Assembly (NCBI GenBank): GCA_965370045.1
Contig: CBDUSI010000001.1
Span: forward strand, 31,654-95,653
Direction of reading: 5' to 3'
DNA from: CAZONU01 sp965370045
Lineage (GTDB): Bacteria > Planctomycetota > SZUA-567 > JAKLDR01
Length of the DNA: 64,000 nucleotides
The position numbers and the translations under genes were made by a program. Positions 1 through 8,747 of this stretch are shown piece by piece; within the stretch, counting starts at the first letter, position 1, and every line of letters begins with the position of its first letter. The notes under the pieces were generated by a model. It was not told the origin of the DNA, did not search any database, and saw only the letters and a program-made list of their open reading frames with translations.

Positions 1-1
1 C

Positions 2-529
2 GTGGCCCTGATGCTCGACGCCATGGAGGGGGTCGGGGCGCTGGACAAGCGCCTGGGGATGCTCGCCGCCGAGAGCGGCAAGCCGGTGGTCATCGTGGTC
101 AACAAGTGGGACCTCACCAAGGAGGAGGACACCACCGGGGAGTACGAGGAGTACCTCGGGAAGCAGCTGCCCGGGCTCTCCTTCGCGCCGGTGGTTTTCA
201 CCGCGGCCCTGGAGGGCCGGCGGGTCTGGGCGGTGCTCAAGCTGCTGCGCGAGCTCTGGGAGCTGGCCGGACAGCAGACCGGCACCGCGCTCCTCAACCG
301 CATCGTGAAGCGCATCCTCGACAAGCAGCCCCCGCCGTCGAGCAAGCGCCAGATACCCAAGATCCGCTTCGCGGTGCAGACCGGCACCCGCCCGCAGCGC
401 TTCACTGTGCAGACCGTCCGCGCCCACGCGCTGCGCGGCAGCTACCGGAAGTTCTTCGAGCGCCGGCTGAAGGCGGAACTGGGCCTGGACGAGATCCCCG
501 TGCTGGTCCGCTTCCGGGAAAAGAAGTAG
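2..529 (+). CDS. der: GTPase Der (EngA), C-terminal part, truncated by window start
   Basis: Ribosome-assembly GTPase that acts on the 50S subunit. The visible 175 residues hold the end of the second G domain. The NKWD motif (G4) lies around residues 34-37 and a TAL segment stands at the G5 position. The KH-like C-terminal domain follows, with the family's typical basic RFVQ-type stretch and the ending 'PVLVRFREKK'. The first G domain and the P-loop of the second lie upstream of the window, so the true start is not visible. The next gene follows on the same strand after 36 nt. I see no terminator hairpin between them. Confidence 0.93.
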   Translation: MALMLDAMEGVGALDKRLGMLAAESGKPVVIVVNKWDLTKEEDTTGEYEEYLGKQLPGLSFAPVVFTAALEGRRVWAVLKLLRELWELAGQQTGTALLNRIVKRILDKQPPPSSKRQIPKIRFAVQTGTRPQRFTVQTVRAHALRGSYRKFFERRLKAELGLDEIPVLVRFREKK

Positions 530-565
530 GCTAATAGCCGCCTCCGGACGCGCGCCCCTTACTGT

Positions 566-1654
566 ATGAGCACTCCCGTGGATTCTGCCATGCCGCCTGC
601 CGGAAAGCGCCGCTGGTGGTGGCTGCGGATGGTCGCGATCTGCGCCGCGCTGGTCGCCGGGTTGCTGGCCATCGCCTTCACCGCCCCGGTCGCCTATCAA
701 CGTTATCGCGCCTGGCGCTACCCGCCGGAGTACGTCCAGAAGATATATGACGTGCGGGACTTGACCTTTCGGATTACATCTTTCTGCGGACTTGCCGTGG
801 GCCCGGCTTCCAAGGGATTGGTGCGCCCGGACCCGGACGGGGGCCTGCTCTCCGGCGGCGAGATTGCGGGCCGGATCAGAAAGCTCATCGGCGAAGATAA
901 GTGGACGGGAGACGCCTCGATCGAAGAGAGAAACGGCCAACTGATAGTGGTGCATGTCCCCGAGGTCCACGAGAAGATATCCGTCTTCCTGAAGGAGCTG
1001 CGCACCGGCGGCGATTGGGGAGTGATTCTCAGGACCCGCTTCATGGTCGGCGCGGACTTCGCCGCGATATTGAAGCGTCTGGGCGCAGCTCCCGGCGCAT
1101 CGCTCTCCGACGCGGACGCGGAGAAGCTCGTCGCCATCGCCGAGCGCCGCGGAGCGGAAACCCGCAACGCCATGTCCGTGACCGACCTCGTTGGCTGGGA
1201 GAAGCGCATCGACGACCCCGAAACGGAGATACCGTGCTCCACCGGCTGGCAGGTCTATATCGAGAGACTCGCAAGCCGCGAGTACCTGTACGGATTCGAT
1301 GAATCCGGGAAGGCCGTGAAGAGCATAGTGTGGACCGGGATGGCCCTCAACGTCCGCCCGAAGGTGTCAGAGTGCCGGACGCGGGTCATGCTTCGCCTGG
1401 ACGCGGGTTATTGCGGCGTACTGGCCATGCAAGAGCAATCCACGCCGCGCGGCGAGGTGGAGGTCCCGGTTCTCGACGAGCGCCGGCTGAAGAAGACCGT
1501 GACGCTTCCCGACGGCGAATGGACCGCGTTGGTGCTGGAACCCGGCACAAAGGACTCGCGTGCCGAGGGGCCGATCCTGGTGCTGGTCGGCGTGCAGATC
1601 GTGCGACCCTCCTTGGACGAAAGGTTCTTCCGGGAAGTGGAAACCAAGCTCTAG
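566..1654 (+). CDS. Membrane-anchored protein with secretin-N-like domain
   Basis: Protein of 362 residues with an unknown specific role. A basic N-terminus (KRRWWWLR) precedes one strong transmembrane helix at about residues 22-44. A segment starting 'IYDVRDL' (about residue 61) and ending with 'QLIVVHVPEVHEKISVFLKELR' (about 125-146) follows. This pattern of a beta strand, a 'G.L.V..P..H..I...L..LR' helix and a short loop is typical of the secretin N-domain/TonB short-domain repeats that are common in planctomycete hypothetical proteins. The remaining 200 residues resemble no family I can name. The ATG lacks a clear Shine-Dalgarno site. Its neighbours (der, an epimerase) do not suggest a function. 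Confidence 0.7.
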   Translation: MSTPVDSAMPPAGKRRWWWLRMVAICAALVAGLLAIAFTAPVAYQRYRAWRYPPEYVQKIYDVRDLTFRITSFCGLAVGPASKGLVRPDPDGGLLSGGEIAGRIRKLIGEDKWTGDASIEERNGQLIVVHVPEVHEKISVFLKELRTGGDWGVILRTRFMVGADFAAILKRLGAAPGASLSDADAEKLVAIAERRGAETRNAMSVTDLVGWEKRIDDPETEIPCSTGWQVYIERLASREYLYGFDESGKAVKSIVWTGMALNVRPKVSECRTRVMLRLDAGYCGVLAMQEQSTPRGEVEVPVLDERRLKKTVTLPDGEWTALVLEPGTKDSRAEGPILVLVGVQIVRPSLDERFFREVETKL

Positions 1655-1670
1655 GACCGGCCCCCCCGCC

Positions 1671-1699
1671 TTGCACCCGTCAGCCCTCCTTGCTACACT
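1671..1699 (+). promoter_or_regulatory. Candidate promoter TTGCAC-N17-TACACT
   Basis: A TTGCAC box at 1671-1676 and a TACACT box at 1694-1699 are separated by 17 nt. They lie just upstream of the epimerase ribosome-binding site (GGGAGG near 1706). Each box is only a partial match to the sigma-70 consensus, but the TTGC-type -35 with 17-nt spacing recurs elsewhere in the window (14858, 16972, 37268 minus). Confidence 0.4.
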
Positions 1700-1720
1700 C
1701 CGCGCGGGAGGAAACGCGCC

Positions 1721-2896
1721 GTGGACCTGGTCTTCGCCAAGCTCGCCGCCAAGTACAAAGGGGCATTGCTCGACGACGTGCTGCCCTTCTGGCTGCGGCA
1801 TTCTTTGGACGAGAAACACGGCGGATACCTGACCTGTCTGGACCGCGCGGGCCAAGTCTACGACACCGACAAGTTCACCTGGCTGCAGGCCCGCGAGGCC
1901 TGGCAGTTCGCCGCGCTCTACAACCGGCTCGAAGAGCGCGAAGAGTGGCTGCGCGCCGCGAAGCTGGGCATCGACTTCCTCAAGCGGCACGGCCGCGACG
2001 CCGACGGCAACTGGTACTTCTCGCTGCGTCGCGACGGCCGGCCCACTGTCGAGGCCTATAACATCTTTTCGGACGGTTTCGCGGCGGGGGCCTTCAGCCA
2101 GTACGCCATTGCCGCCGGTGACGAAGAGAGCGCCGAGATCGCCCTGGCCACCTACCGCAACATCTGGCGCCGCAAGGAGGATCCCAAGGGACGCTTCTCC
2201 AAGGCGGCGCGCGGCGCGCGCGCGTTCGTCCCCCTGGCCATGGCCATGATCCTGGTCAACCTCACGCTGGAAATGGAAACGCACCTCCCCGAGTCCGAGC
2301 GCGAGGCGGCCCTGGACGGGTGCCTCCGCGAGATACTGGAGGTCTCTCGCGACAAGGCGCGCGGGATCGTCTACGAGAACTCCGCGCCGGACGGCTCGCA
2401 CCCCGACTGCCTCGACGGGCGGCTCTACTCGCCGGGCCACGGCATCGAGGCCATGTGGTTCGTCCTGGACGTCGCCCGCCGGAGGGGCGACGCGGCGTTG
2501 GCCGCCGACGCGGTCGAAACCGCCCTGGCCACGCTGGAGCGCGGGTGGGACCCGGAGCATGGCGGCATCTTCTATTTCCTGGACGCCGAGGGCCGCCCGC
2601 CCGACAGGCTGGACTGGGACCAGAAGCTCTGGTGGGTGCACCTCGAAGCGCTGGTGGCGCTGGCCATGGGCTACGCTATCACTGGCGACGCGCGCTGCCT
2701 GGACTGGTTCCGGCGCGTTGACGAGTGGGCCTGGGCGCGCTTTCCCGATCCGGAGTTCGGCGAGTGGTGGGGTTATCTTAATCGCCGCGGGGAGCTGCTG
2801 CTGCCCTGCAAGGGCGGCAAGTGGAAAGGCTGTTTTCATGTGCCCAGAGGGTTATGGATGGTCTGGAAGGAACTCGAGACGCTGAGCGCGCGCTGA
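1721..2896 (+). CDS. AGE-family (N-acylglucosamine 2-epimerase type) sugar epimerase/isomerase
   Basis: Cytoplasmic alpha6/alpha6-barrel enzyme of 391 residues, close to the usual 390-420 for N-acyl-D-glucosamine 2-epimerase and cellobiose 2-epimerase. Family signatures include the 'TWLQAREAW' segment near residue 55, 'SPGHGIEAMW' near 240 and the 'KWKGCFHVPRGLW' ending that supplies the catalytic His. Family members interconvert C2 epimers such as GlcNAc/ManNAc or glucose/mannose in disaccharides. The substrate cannot be told from sequence alone. The start is GTG at 1721, chosen for the GGGAGG site at about 1706. The stop lies 1 nt from the stop of convergent dnaE. Confidence 0.85.
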   Translation: MDLVFAKLAAKYKGALLDDVLPFWLRHSLDEKHGGYLTCLDRAGQVYDTDKFTWLQAREAWQFAALYNRLEEREEWLRAAKLGIDFLKRHGRDADGNWYFSLRRDGRPTVEAYNIFSDGFAAGAFSQYAIAAGDEESAEIALATYRNIWRRKEDPKGRFSKAARGARAFVPLAMAMILVNLTLEMETHLPESEREAALDGCLREILEVSRDKARGIVYENSAPDGSHPDCLDGRLYSPGHGIEAMWFVLDVARRRGDAALAADAVETALATLERGWDPEHGGIFYFLDAEGRPPDRLDWDQKLWWVHLEALVALAMGYAITGDARCLDWFRRVDEWAWARFPDPEFGEWWGYLNRRGELLLPCKGGKWKGCFHVPRGLWMVWKELETLSAR

Positions 2897-2897
2897 C

Positions 2898-5800
2898 CTA
2901 CCGCCGGCTGTCCGGCAGGAACTCCACCCGCTTCTCGCCGACCAGCTCGCAGAGGTCCTCGTGCAAGCGGTCCGAGGGGTTGACCCCGCCGCTGCCGGCC
3001 TGCAAGGTGACTACTTCGCCCTCGCCGGTCTCCACCTGGAAGTAGATCGGCTTGGACCCCTTGTGCGCGGCGAGCACGCCCTTGAGCTCCTCGAGCAGCT
3101 CATCGTCGAGCTCCCCCGAGCCGAAGCGCAGCACCGCCGAGCCGGCCAGCTGCCAGCGGGCCTCCTCCAGGGGGATTACCTCCTCGACGATTATCGAGAG
3201 CCGCTCCATCTTGCGGTCGGCCCGGCCGCGCAGGAAGATCAGCTTGTCCGCGCGGAGCTGGTCGGAGTACTCCTCGTAGGTCCGCGGGAAGGCTACCGCT
3301 TCGACGCTGCCTTCCAAATCCTCCAGCACCAGGCGGGCCATGCGCCGGCCGGCCTTCTTGGTGACGGTTATCTTCACCTGCGCGAGCAGCCCGCCGAGCA
3401 GCACGTCCGCGCCGTCGGGCAGCCCGGCCAGTTTCCCCGTCGAAGTGGAAGAGAACTTGCCGATCAGCTCGGTGTGGCGGGCCAGCGGGTGGCCGGATAG
3501 ATAAAAGCCCAGCACGGCCTTCTCGAACTCCAAGAGGCGGTTCTCCGGCCACTCGGGCATCTCGGGGGGGCCGGGCCGGTCCTCATCGCTCTCGCCGACG
3601 AAGCCGGCGGAGTCCAGCAGGGTCATCTGCCCCTGGGCGCGGTCGCGGGCCAGGCGGCTGCCCGAGGCCAGCGCGGCGTCCAGCACCGCGGCGCTCTGGG
3701 CGCGATTGGCCCCCGTCGAGTCGAAGGCCCCGGCCTTGATCAGCGCATCTATGACCGAGCGGTTGCAGGACCGGGTGTCCACGAACTCGCAGAAGTCGAA
3801 GACGTCGCGGAAGGCGCCGTGCGTATCGCGGGCGGCGACGATGGCCTCCACCGCCTTGCTGCCCACGCCCTTGACCGCGCTGAGGCCGAAGCGGATCTTT
3901 CCTCCCGCCACGGTGAAGACCGCCCCGCTGGCGTTGACGTCGGGGGGCAGCACCTCGATGTCCAGCCGGCCGCACTCGCTGATGTACTCGACGACCTTGT
4001 CGGTGTTGCCGGAGTCCAGGGTCAGCACCGCGGCCATGAACTCGACGTGGTGGACCGCCTTGAGCCAGGCGGTCTGGTAGGCCAAGAGCGCGTAGCAGGC
4101 CGAGTGGCTCTTGTTGAAGCCGTAGCCGGCGAAGTACTCGATCTCCTGGAAGACCTGCTCGGCGATGGCGCCCTTGATCTTGTTATTCTTGGCGCCCTCC
4201 ACGAACTGGTCGCGGTACTGGGCCATGACCTCGGGGATCTTCTTGCCCATGGCCCGGCGCAGGTTGTCGCCCTCGGAGAGCGAGAAGCCGGCCATCTTGG
4301 CGGCCAGGGCCTGGACCTGCTCCTGGTAGAGGATGACCCCGTGGGTCTCCCTCAGGATGGGCTCCATGATCGGGTGGCGGTAGGAGGGCTTCTGGCGGCC
4401 GTGCTTGCAGTCCACGTACTGCTCGACCATGCCGCTGCCCAGCGGCCCCGGGCGGAAGAGGGCCACCAGGGCGATGAGGTCCTCGAAGCAGTCCGGCCGC
4501 AGGCGGACCACCAGCTCGGTCATGCCCGAGCTTTCCATCTGGAAGATGCCCTTGGTCTCCCCGCGGGCCAGCATCTGGTAGGCGCGCTTCTCGTCCAGGG
4601 GGAACTTCGCGGGGTCGAGCTCTTTCCCGGTGGTCTCCTTGACCAGCTTGCAGGCCTTGTCTATTACGGTCAGGGTCTGCAGGCCCAGGAAGTCCATCTT
4701 GAGCAGGCCCAGCTCCCCGCACATCTTCATGTCGTACTGGGTGCTGACCGTCTCCTCGCCCGGCGGCCGGTAGAGGGGCACCAGCTCGGCCAGCGGCCGG
4801 TCGCTGATGACCACCCCGGCGGCGTGGGTGCTGCAGTTGCGGGCCAGGCCCTCCAGCCCCTTGGCGATGTCCATCAGCCGGCCGACCGTTTCGTCCGCCC
4901 CGTACAGGTCTCGGAGCTCCTTCTCGCGCTCCAGGGCCTTGGCAATGGTCATCTTCGGCTCGGGCGGCACCAGCTTGGCGATGCGGTCCACCTCGGGGAT
5001 GGGCACCTCCAGCACGCGCCCGGCGTCGCGGATCGCGGCCCGCGCGGCCATGGTCCCGAACGTGATGATCTGGGCCACCGACTCGCGGCCGTACTTCTTG
5101 GTGACGTAGTCGATGACCTCGCCCCTGCGCTCCTGGCAGATGTCGATGTCGAAGTCCGGGGGCTCGTTGCGGCCCTCGTTGAGGAAGCGCTCGAAGATCA
5201 GTCCGTACTTGAGGGGGTCGAGGTCGGTGATCCACAAGGCATAGGCGACGATCGAACCCGCGCTCGAGCCGCGCCCCGGCCCCACGGGTATGCCCACCGA
5301 GCGGGCGTGGCGGATGAAGTCCCAGACGATCAGGTAGTAGCTGGCGAAGCTCAGGCGGGAGAGCACCTTGATCTCGCGCTCGAAGCGCTCGGCGGCCACC
5401 TTGGGGACCGGATCGCCGTAGCGCCGCTTCATGCCCTCCCAGCCGAGCTTGCGCAGGTAGCCCTCGGGGCTCTCGCCGCCGGGGGGGTGGAAGACGGGCA
5501 TGTGCTGGGTGTTGAAGTCCAGGGCCAGGTTGCAGCGGTCGGCGATCTCCACGGTGCGGGTCACGGCCCCCGGGAAGTCGGCGAATTCGGCTTTCATCTC
5601 TTCCGGGCTCTTGAAGTAGAACTGGTCGGTCGGGAAGCGCATGCGCGAGACGTCGCTGAGCTTCTTGCCGGTCTGAACGCAGAGCAGCACGTCGTGGACC
5701 TCGGCGTCCTCGCGGCGCAGGTAGTGCAGGTCCGCGGTGGCCACCAGGGGAATGCCGCTCTCGGCGGAGAGCTCGGCGAGCATCCCGTTGACACGATCCT

Positions 5801-6350
5801 GCTCGGGGATGCCGTTCTTCTGGACCTCGAGGAAGAAGCCGTCCTTCCCGAAGAGGTCGCGGTAGAACCCGGCCGCCTCGCGGGCGCGGTCGGGCTTGCC
5901 GGAAAGGAACAGCGTCGGCACCTCGCCGGAGAGGCAGCCGCTCATGGCGATGAGCCCCTCGGCGTGCTCGGCCAGGACCTGCTTGTCGATCCGCGGGCGG
6001 TAGTAGAACCCGTCGAGGTAGGCGGTGCTGGCCAGCTTGATGAGGTTGTGGTAGCCCGTCGACCCGGTGGCCAGCAGGGTCAGGTGGTAACCGGCCTCGC
6101 TCATCCCCGCGGCGTTGCGGTCCAGGCGGCTGTGGTGAGCGACGTAGCTCTCCATGCCGATGATGGGCTTGATGCCCACCTTCTCGCAGGCCTTGTAGAA
6201 CTCCACCGCCCCGAACATGTTGCCGTGGTCGGTGAGGGCCAGGGCGGGCATCTTGAAGCGGTGGGCGCGCTCGGCGAGGTCCGCGATGCGGCAGGCCCCG
6301 TCGAGCAGGCTGTAGTGACTGTGGACGTGGAGGTGTACAAAATCGGCCAC
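2898..6350 (-). CDS. dnaE: DNA polymerase III alpha subunit
   Basis: Replicative C-family DNA polymerase of 1,150 residues, full length for DnaE1-type proteins. The N-terminal PHP domain begins with 'HLHVHSHYSLLDGA' (His7, His9, His12), with a further 'TDHGN' motif. The palm carries 'GPGRGSSAGS' near residue 357 and the catalytic 'PDFDID' with Asp401 and Asp403. The third acidic residue lies in 'KMDFLG' further on. Finger ('GYGFNKSHSACYALLAYQTAW'-type), HhH and OB-fold regions follow. It is a single gene with no visible replisome neighbours. The rhomboid gene lies divergently after about 155 nt. Confidence 0.97.
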   Translation of the reverse strand: MADFVHLHVHSHYSLLDGACRIADLAERAHRFKMPALALTDHGNMFGAVEFYKACEKVGIKPIIGMESYVAHHSRLDRNAAGMSEAGYHLTLLATGSTGYHNLIKLASTAYLDGFYYRPRIDKQVLAEHAEGLIAMSGCLSGEVPTLFLSGKPDRAREAAGFYRDLFGKDGFFLEVQKNGIPEQDRVNGMLAELSAESGIPLVATADLHYLRREDAEVHDVLLCVQTGKKLSDVSRMRFPTDQFYFKSPEEMKAEFADFPGAVTRTVEIADRCNLALDFNTQHMPVFHPPGGESPEGYLRKLGWEGMKRRYGDPVPKVAAERFEREIKVLSRLSFASYYLIVWDFIRHARSVGIPVGPGRGSSAGSIVAYALWITDLDPLKYGLIFERFLNEGRNEPPDFDIDICQERRGEVIDYVTKKYGRESVAQIITFGTMAARAAIRDAGRVLEVPIPEVDRIAKLVPPEPKMTIAKALEREKELRDLYGADETVGRLMDIAKGLEGLARNCSTHAAGVVISDRPLAELVPLYRPPGEETVSTQYDMKMCGELGLLKMDFLGLQTLTVIDKACKLVKETTGKELDPAKFPLDEKRAYQMLARGETKGIFQMESSGMTELVVRLRPDCFEDLIALVALFRPGPLGSGMVEQYVDCKHGRQKPSYRHPIMEPILRETHGVILYQEQVQALAAKMAGFSLSEGDNLRRAMGKKIPEVMAQYRDQFVEGAKNNKIKGAIAEQVFQEIEYFAGYGFNKSHSACYALLAYQTAWLKAVHHVEFMAAVLTLDSGNTDKVVEYISECGRLDIEVLPPDVNASGAVFTVAGGKIRFGLSAVKGVGSKAVEAIVAARDTHGAFRDVFDFCEFVDTRSCNRSVIDALIKAGAFDSTGANRAQSAAVLDAALASGSRLARDRAQGQMTLLDSAGFVGESDEDRPGPPEMPEWPENRLLEFEKAVLGFYLSGHPLARHTELIGKFSSTSTGKLAGLPDGADVLLGGLLAQVKITVTKKAGRRMARLVLEDLEGSVEAVAFPRTYEEYSDQLRADKLIFLRGRADRKMERLSIIVEEVIPLEEARWQLAGSAVLRFGSGELDDELLEELKGVLAAHKGSKPIYFQVETGEGEVVTLQAGSGGVNPSDRLHEDLCELVGEKRVEFLPDSRR

Positions 6351-6506
6351 GGAGCGTCCCTCGGGCTTCCGGCTGCCGCCGAACCTGAGGGATCTTAGCG
6401 CGCAGGCGGCCCCCGGTCAACAGACGCGCACCGTTCCAGAATACGCCCCGGTTTGTAATGGCGGGACCCGCCCGGGAAGGTTAAACTGGGGCCGGAGGAG
6501 AAACCC

Positions 6507-7631
6507 GTGCGCTGTCCGAAGTGTAACCGCTGGCTGACCCGGGCCATGAGCCCGTTCGGGGTGATCTACCACTGCCCGGACTGCGGCGGCCGCATGATCG
6601 GGCTGGCCACCCTGCGCCGGGATCGGGTCTCCGATGAGTTTCGGAACACGCTCTGGCAGGCCTCCAAGTACGCGGCCTTCGGCGGGCGCGCGTGCCCGCA
6701 CTGCAACCAGTTCATGCGCCAGGTGGACATGCCCGGGCAGTACGGCGACCTGGAGTTGGACGTCTGCCGTCACTGCCTGTGCATCTGGTTCGACCCCTCC
6801 GAGTACCAGGCCATTCCCCACGGACCGGAAGCGCCGGCCGCCGCGCCCCCGGAACCGCCCCCGGACCTCGAGGCCCGGAAAGCCATGGTCATGCTCGATC
6901 TGGAGCGCGACCGCACCCGGCGCCAGCTCACCGCGGAGAAGAAGTCCGGCCCTCCGGACGAGGCCTGGAAGTGGCTGCCGGGCCTCCTGGGAATGCCGGT
7001 GGAGGTGGGCGCCCCGCCGATATCGACGCGACCCCTGACCACCTGGGGCCTGGGCGCCGTGCTGGTGATCGCCTTCCTGGCCAGTTGGTCGAGCCTGGAA
7101 AGCACGGTTCGGAACCTGGGATTCATACCCGATCAGTGGTCGCGCTCCGCCGGCTTGACCCTGCTGACCAGCTTCTTCGTACACGGGGGGCTCTTCCACC
7201 TGCTCGGCAACCTCTACTTCTTCCTGGTCTTCGGCGACAACGTGGAGGACCGCCTGGGCAAGTTCAAGTTCCTGCTGCTGGTCGTCGCCTCGCACCTGGC
7301 CGGCACGCTGCTGCACGCCGGGCTCGATCCCCGGGGCGATGTTCCGGTGGTGGGAGCCAGCGCCGGCATCTTCGGGGTAGTGGCCTTTTATGCGGTGGCC
7401 TTCCCGCGGGCGCGCCTGGGGCTGCTCTTCTTCTATTTCTGGTGGCTGCGTCTGCCGGCCATCGCCCTGCTCATCCTATACGGGGGCCTCCAGATGCTGG
7501 GAGCCTGGCTCCAGACCGAAGGAATGGGACAGGTCTCGAGCCTCGGACACCTGGGAGGCATGGCCGTGGGTATCGTCTTCGCGCTGGTGTGGCGAGTCGG
7601 CCAAAACCGGGAAGCGAAAGATGGAACCTGA
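6507..7631 (+). CDS. Rhomboid-family intramembrane serine protease with N-terminal zinc ribbons
   Basis: Membrane protease of 374 residues. Residues 1-100 hold four CxxC knuckles (CPKC, CPDC, CPHC, CRHC) in a TFIIB/zinc-ribbon-like arrangement, predicted cytoplasmic. A charged linker follows, then a six-helix rhomboid domain from about residue 175. Motifs are 'FVHGGLFHLLGN' (oxyanion/His region in L1-TM2), 'GASAGIFG' with the catalytic Ser, and 'LGHLGGMAVG' with the catalytic His. All residues expected for an active rhomboid are present. The start is GTG at 6507, with GGAGGAG about 8 nt upstream. The 3' end overlaps the convergent transporter gene by about 199 nt. Confidence 0.9.
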   Translation: MRCPKCNRWLTRAMSPFGVIYHCPDCGGRMIGLATLRRDRVSDEFRNTLWQASKYAAFGGRACPHCNQFMRQVDMPGQYGDLELDVCRHCLCIWFDPSEYQAIPHGPEAPAAAPPEPPPDLEARKAMVMLDLERDRTRRQLTAEKKSGPPDEAWKWLPGLLGMPVEVGAPPISTRPLTTWGLGAVLVIAFLASWSSLESTVRNLGFIPDQWSRSAGLTLLTSFFVHGGLFHLLGNLYFFLVFGDNVEDRLGKFKFLLLVVASHLAGTLLHAGLDPRGDVPVVGASAGIFGVVAFYAVAFPRARLGLLFFYFWWLRLPAIALLILYGGLQMLGAWLQTEGMGQVSSLGHLGGMAVGIVFALVWRVGQNREAKDGT

Positions 7632-8626
7632 ATCCTTTGCGGACCTCCTGGCAGCCCGGGAGCGCGCTGCTCCGTTCCTGGAGCGCTGCCTTTAGCCTCG
7701 GGCTTCTCCCCGCCGAGATTGGACAGCACCACCACCGCCAAAGCCAGGCCCACGCCGGCGACCTGCCGGCGAGTGATCTTCTCGCGCCAGAGGGCGCGGC
7801 CCAGCGCGGTGTTGAGGATGATTATCAGGCACGCCGCGGTGGGGAAGAAGACCGTGGCCGGGAGCGCGCTGAGGGCCAGCAGCGCGAAGAACAGGCCGAA
7901 GGTGTTGACCGCCCCGACGCCCCCGCCGATCTTAAACTCTCTCACCGTTGGCTTGATCCGCTTCAAGGCCATGTACCCTATGGAGCACAGACATGAGACC
8001 CCGAAGAGCACCGCCTGGTAGAAGAGCCGCGTGTTCCGGGCGAGAAGTTCTCCGGCCTCGTCCAATTCTCCGCCCGGACCGGCCAGCAGCAGCTTGGTGT
8101 AGAACTCCTGCGCCTTGTGAATCGTGCCCATGGCCCCGGCCATCACGAAGCACAGCAGCAATATGCCGTCGCCCCTCAGTCCCAGGCGCTTCGCGCCGTC
8201 TTGCCCTGCCTCTTTCTTCCCGCGCGGGCGGAGCAGCACCACCGCGACCGGCACCAGCCCGAGGGCGATCCACTGCGGGCGGGACATGTGCTCACCCCAG
8301 GCGAAGTGGGTGACCAGCACGGGCAGCACCACCCCGGAACTCACGAAGGCCCAGGTGATGCCCACGCCCGCCAAACGAAAACCGGCGACCATCACCAGGA
8401 GGTGCAGCAGGAAGAGCACCCCGTTAACCGCACCCAGGCCAGCGGCCAGCCCGGGCCCGGCGACCCTCCAGGCCCCGAAGGCCAGCAGCAGCCCCGCCGA
8501 GAGGACCGCGGTGAGGACGTAGTTGACCCCCGCCACGGAGACGGTCCGACAGGAGCGCTTCTGCCCCAGCCGCAGCAGCTGGCTGAAGCAGAGCACGCAG
8601 GCTACGTGAACGAAGAGGTAGGTCAC
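7433..8626 (-). CDS. EamA/DMT-superfamily transporter
   Basis: Integral membrane protein of 397 residues with about ten hydrophobic helices, arranged as two EamA-like halves separated by a hydrophilic loop (about residues 145-200). The membrane part ends near 'ALAVVVLSNLGG', the usual C-terminus of drug/metabolite transporters. The substrate is unknown. The start is GTG at 8626 (protein begins 'MTYLFVHVAC', AAGGG 5-9 nt upstream); an overlapping ATG is out of frame and stops at once. About 65 residues after the last helix are read antisense to the conserved end of the rhomboid gene and look non-functional, so the ancestral stop may have been lost. Confidence 0.75.
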   Translation of the reverse strand: MTYLFVHVACVLCFSQLLRLGQKRSCRTVSVAGVNYVLTAVLSAGLLLAFGAWRVAGPGLAAGLGAVNGVLFLLHLLVMVAGFRLAGVGITWAFVSSGVVLPVLVTHFAWGEHMSRPQWIALGLVPVAVVLLRPRGKKEAGQDGAKRLGLRGDGILLLCFVMAGAMGTIHKAQEFYTKLLLAGPGGELDEAGELLARNTRLFYQAVLFGVSCLCSIGYMALKRIKPTVREFKIGGGVGAVNTFGLFFALLALSALPATVFFPTAACLIIILNTALGRALWREKITRRQVAGVGLALAVVVLSNLGGEKPEAKGSAPGTEQRAPGLPGGPQRIQVPSFASRFWPTRHTSAKTIPTAMPPRCPRLETCPIPSVWSQAPSIWRPPYRMSRAMAGRRSHQK

Positions 8627-8711
8627 GGCATCCCTTTCGACCGGTCCGCGAGTGTACGGGGTCGGAGAACTCTTGGCAAATGCTGAGCGGTGGCGAAAAA
8701 CATCTCGCCCG

Positions 8712-8740
8712 TTGAACGCGGCCCGGCGCGCCGCTAAGAT
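8712..8740 (+). promoter_or_regulatory. Candidate promoter TTGAAC-N17-TAAGAT, probably leaderless
   Basis: TTGAAC at 8712-8717 and TAAGAT at 8735-8740 are 17 nt apart. The -10 box ends 7 nt before the chosen ATG at 8748. Transcription would start at or next to the start codon, and no Shine-Dalgarno site is present. This is consistent with a leaderless mRNA, which is inference. Confidence 0.5.
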
Positions 8741-8747
8741 TGCCGCC

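Noticed and set aside
3819..6398. An 859-residue plus-strand open frame
   Set aside because: It is antisense to dnaE, has shadow-frame composition and shows no domain.
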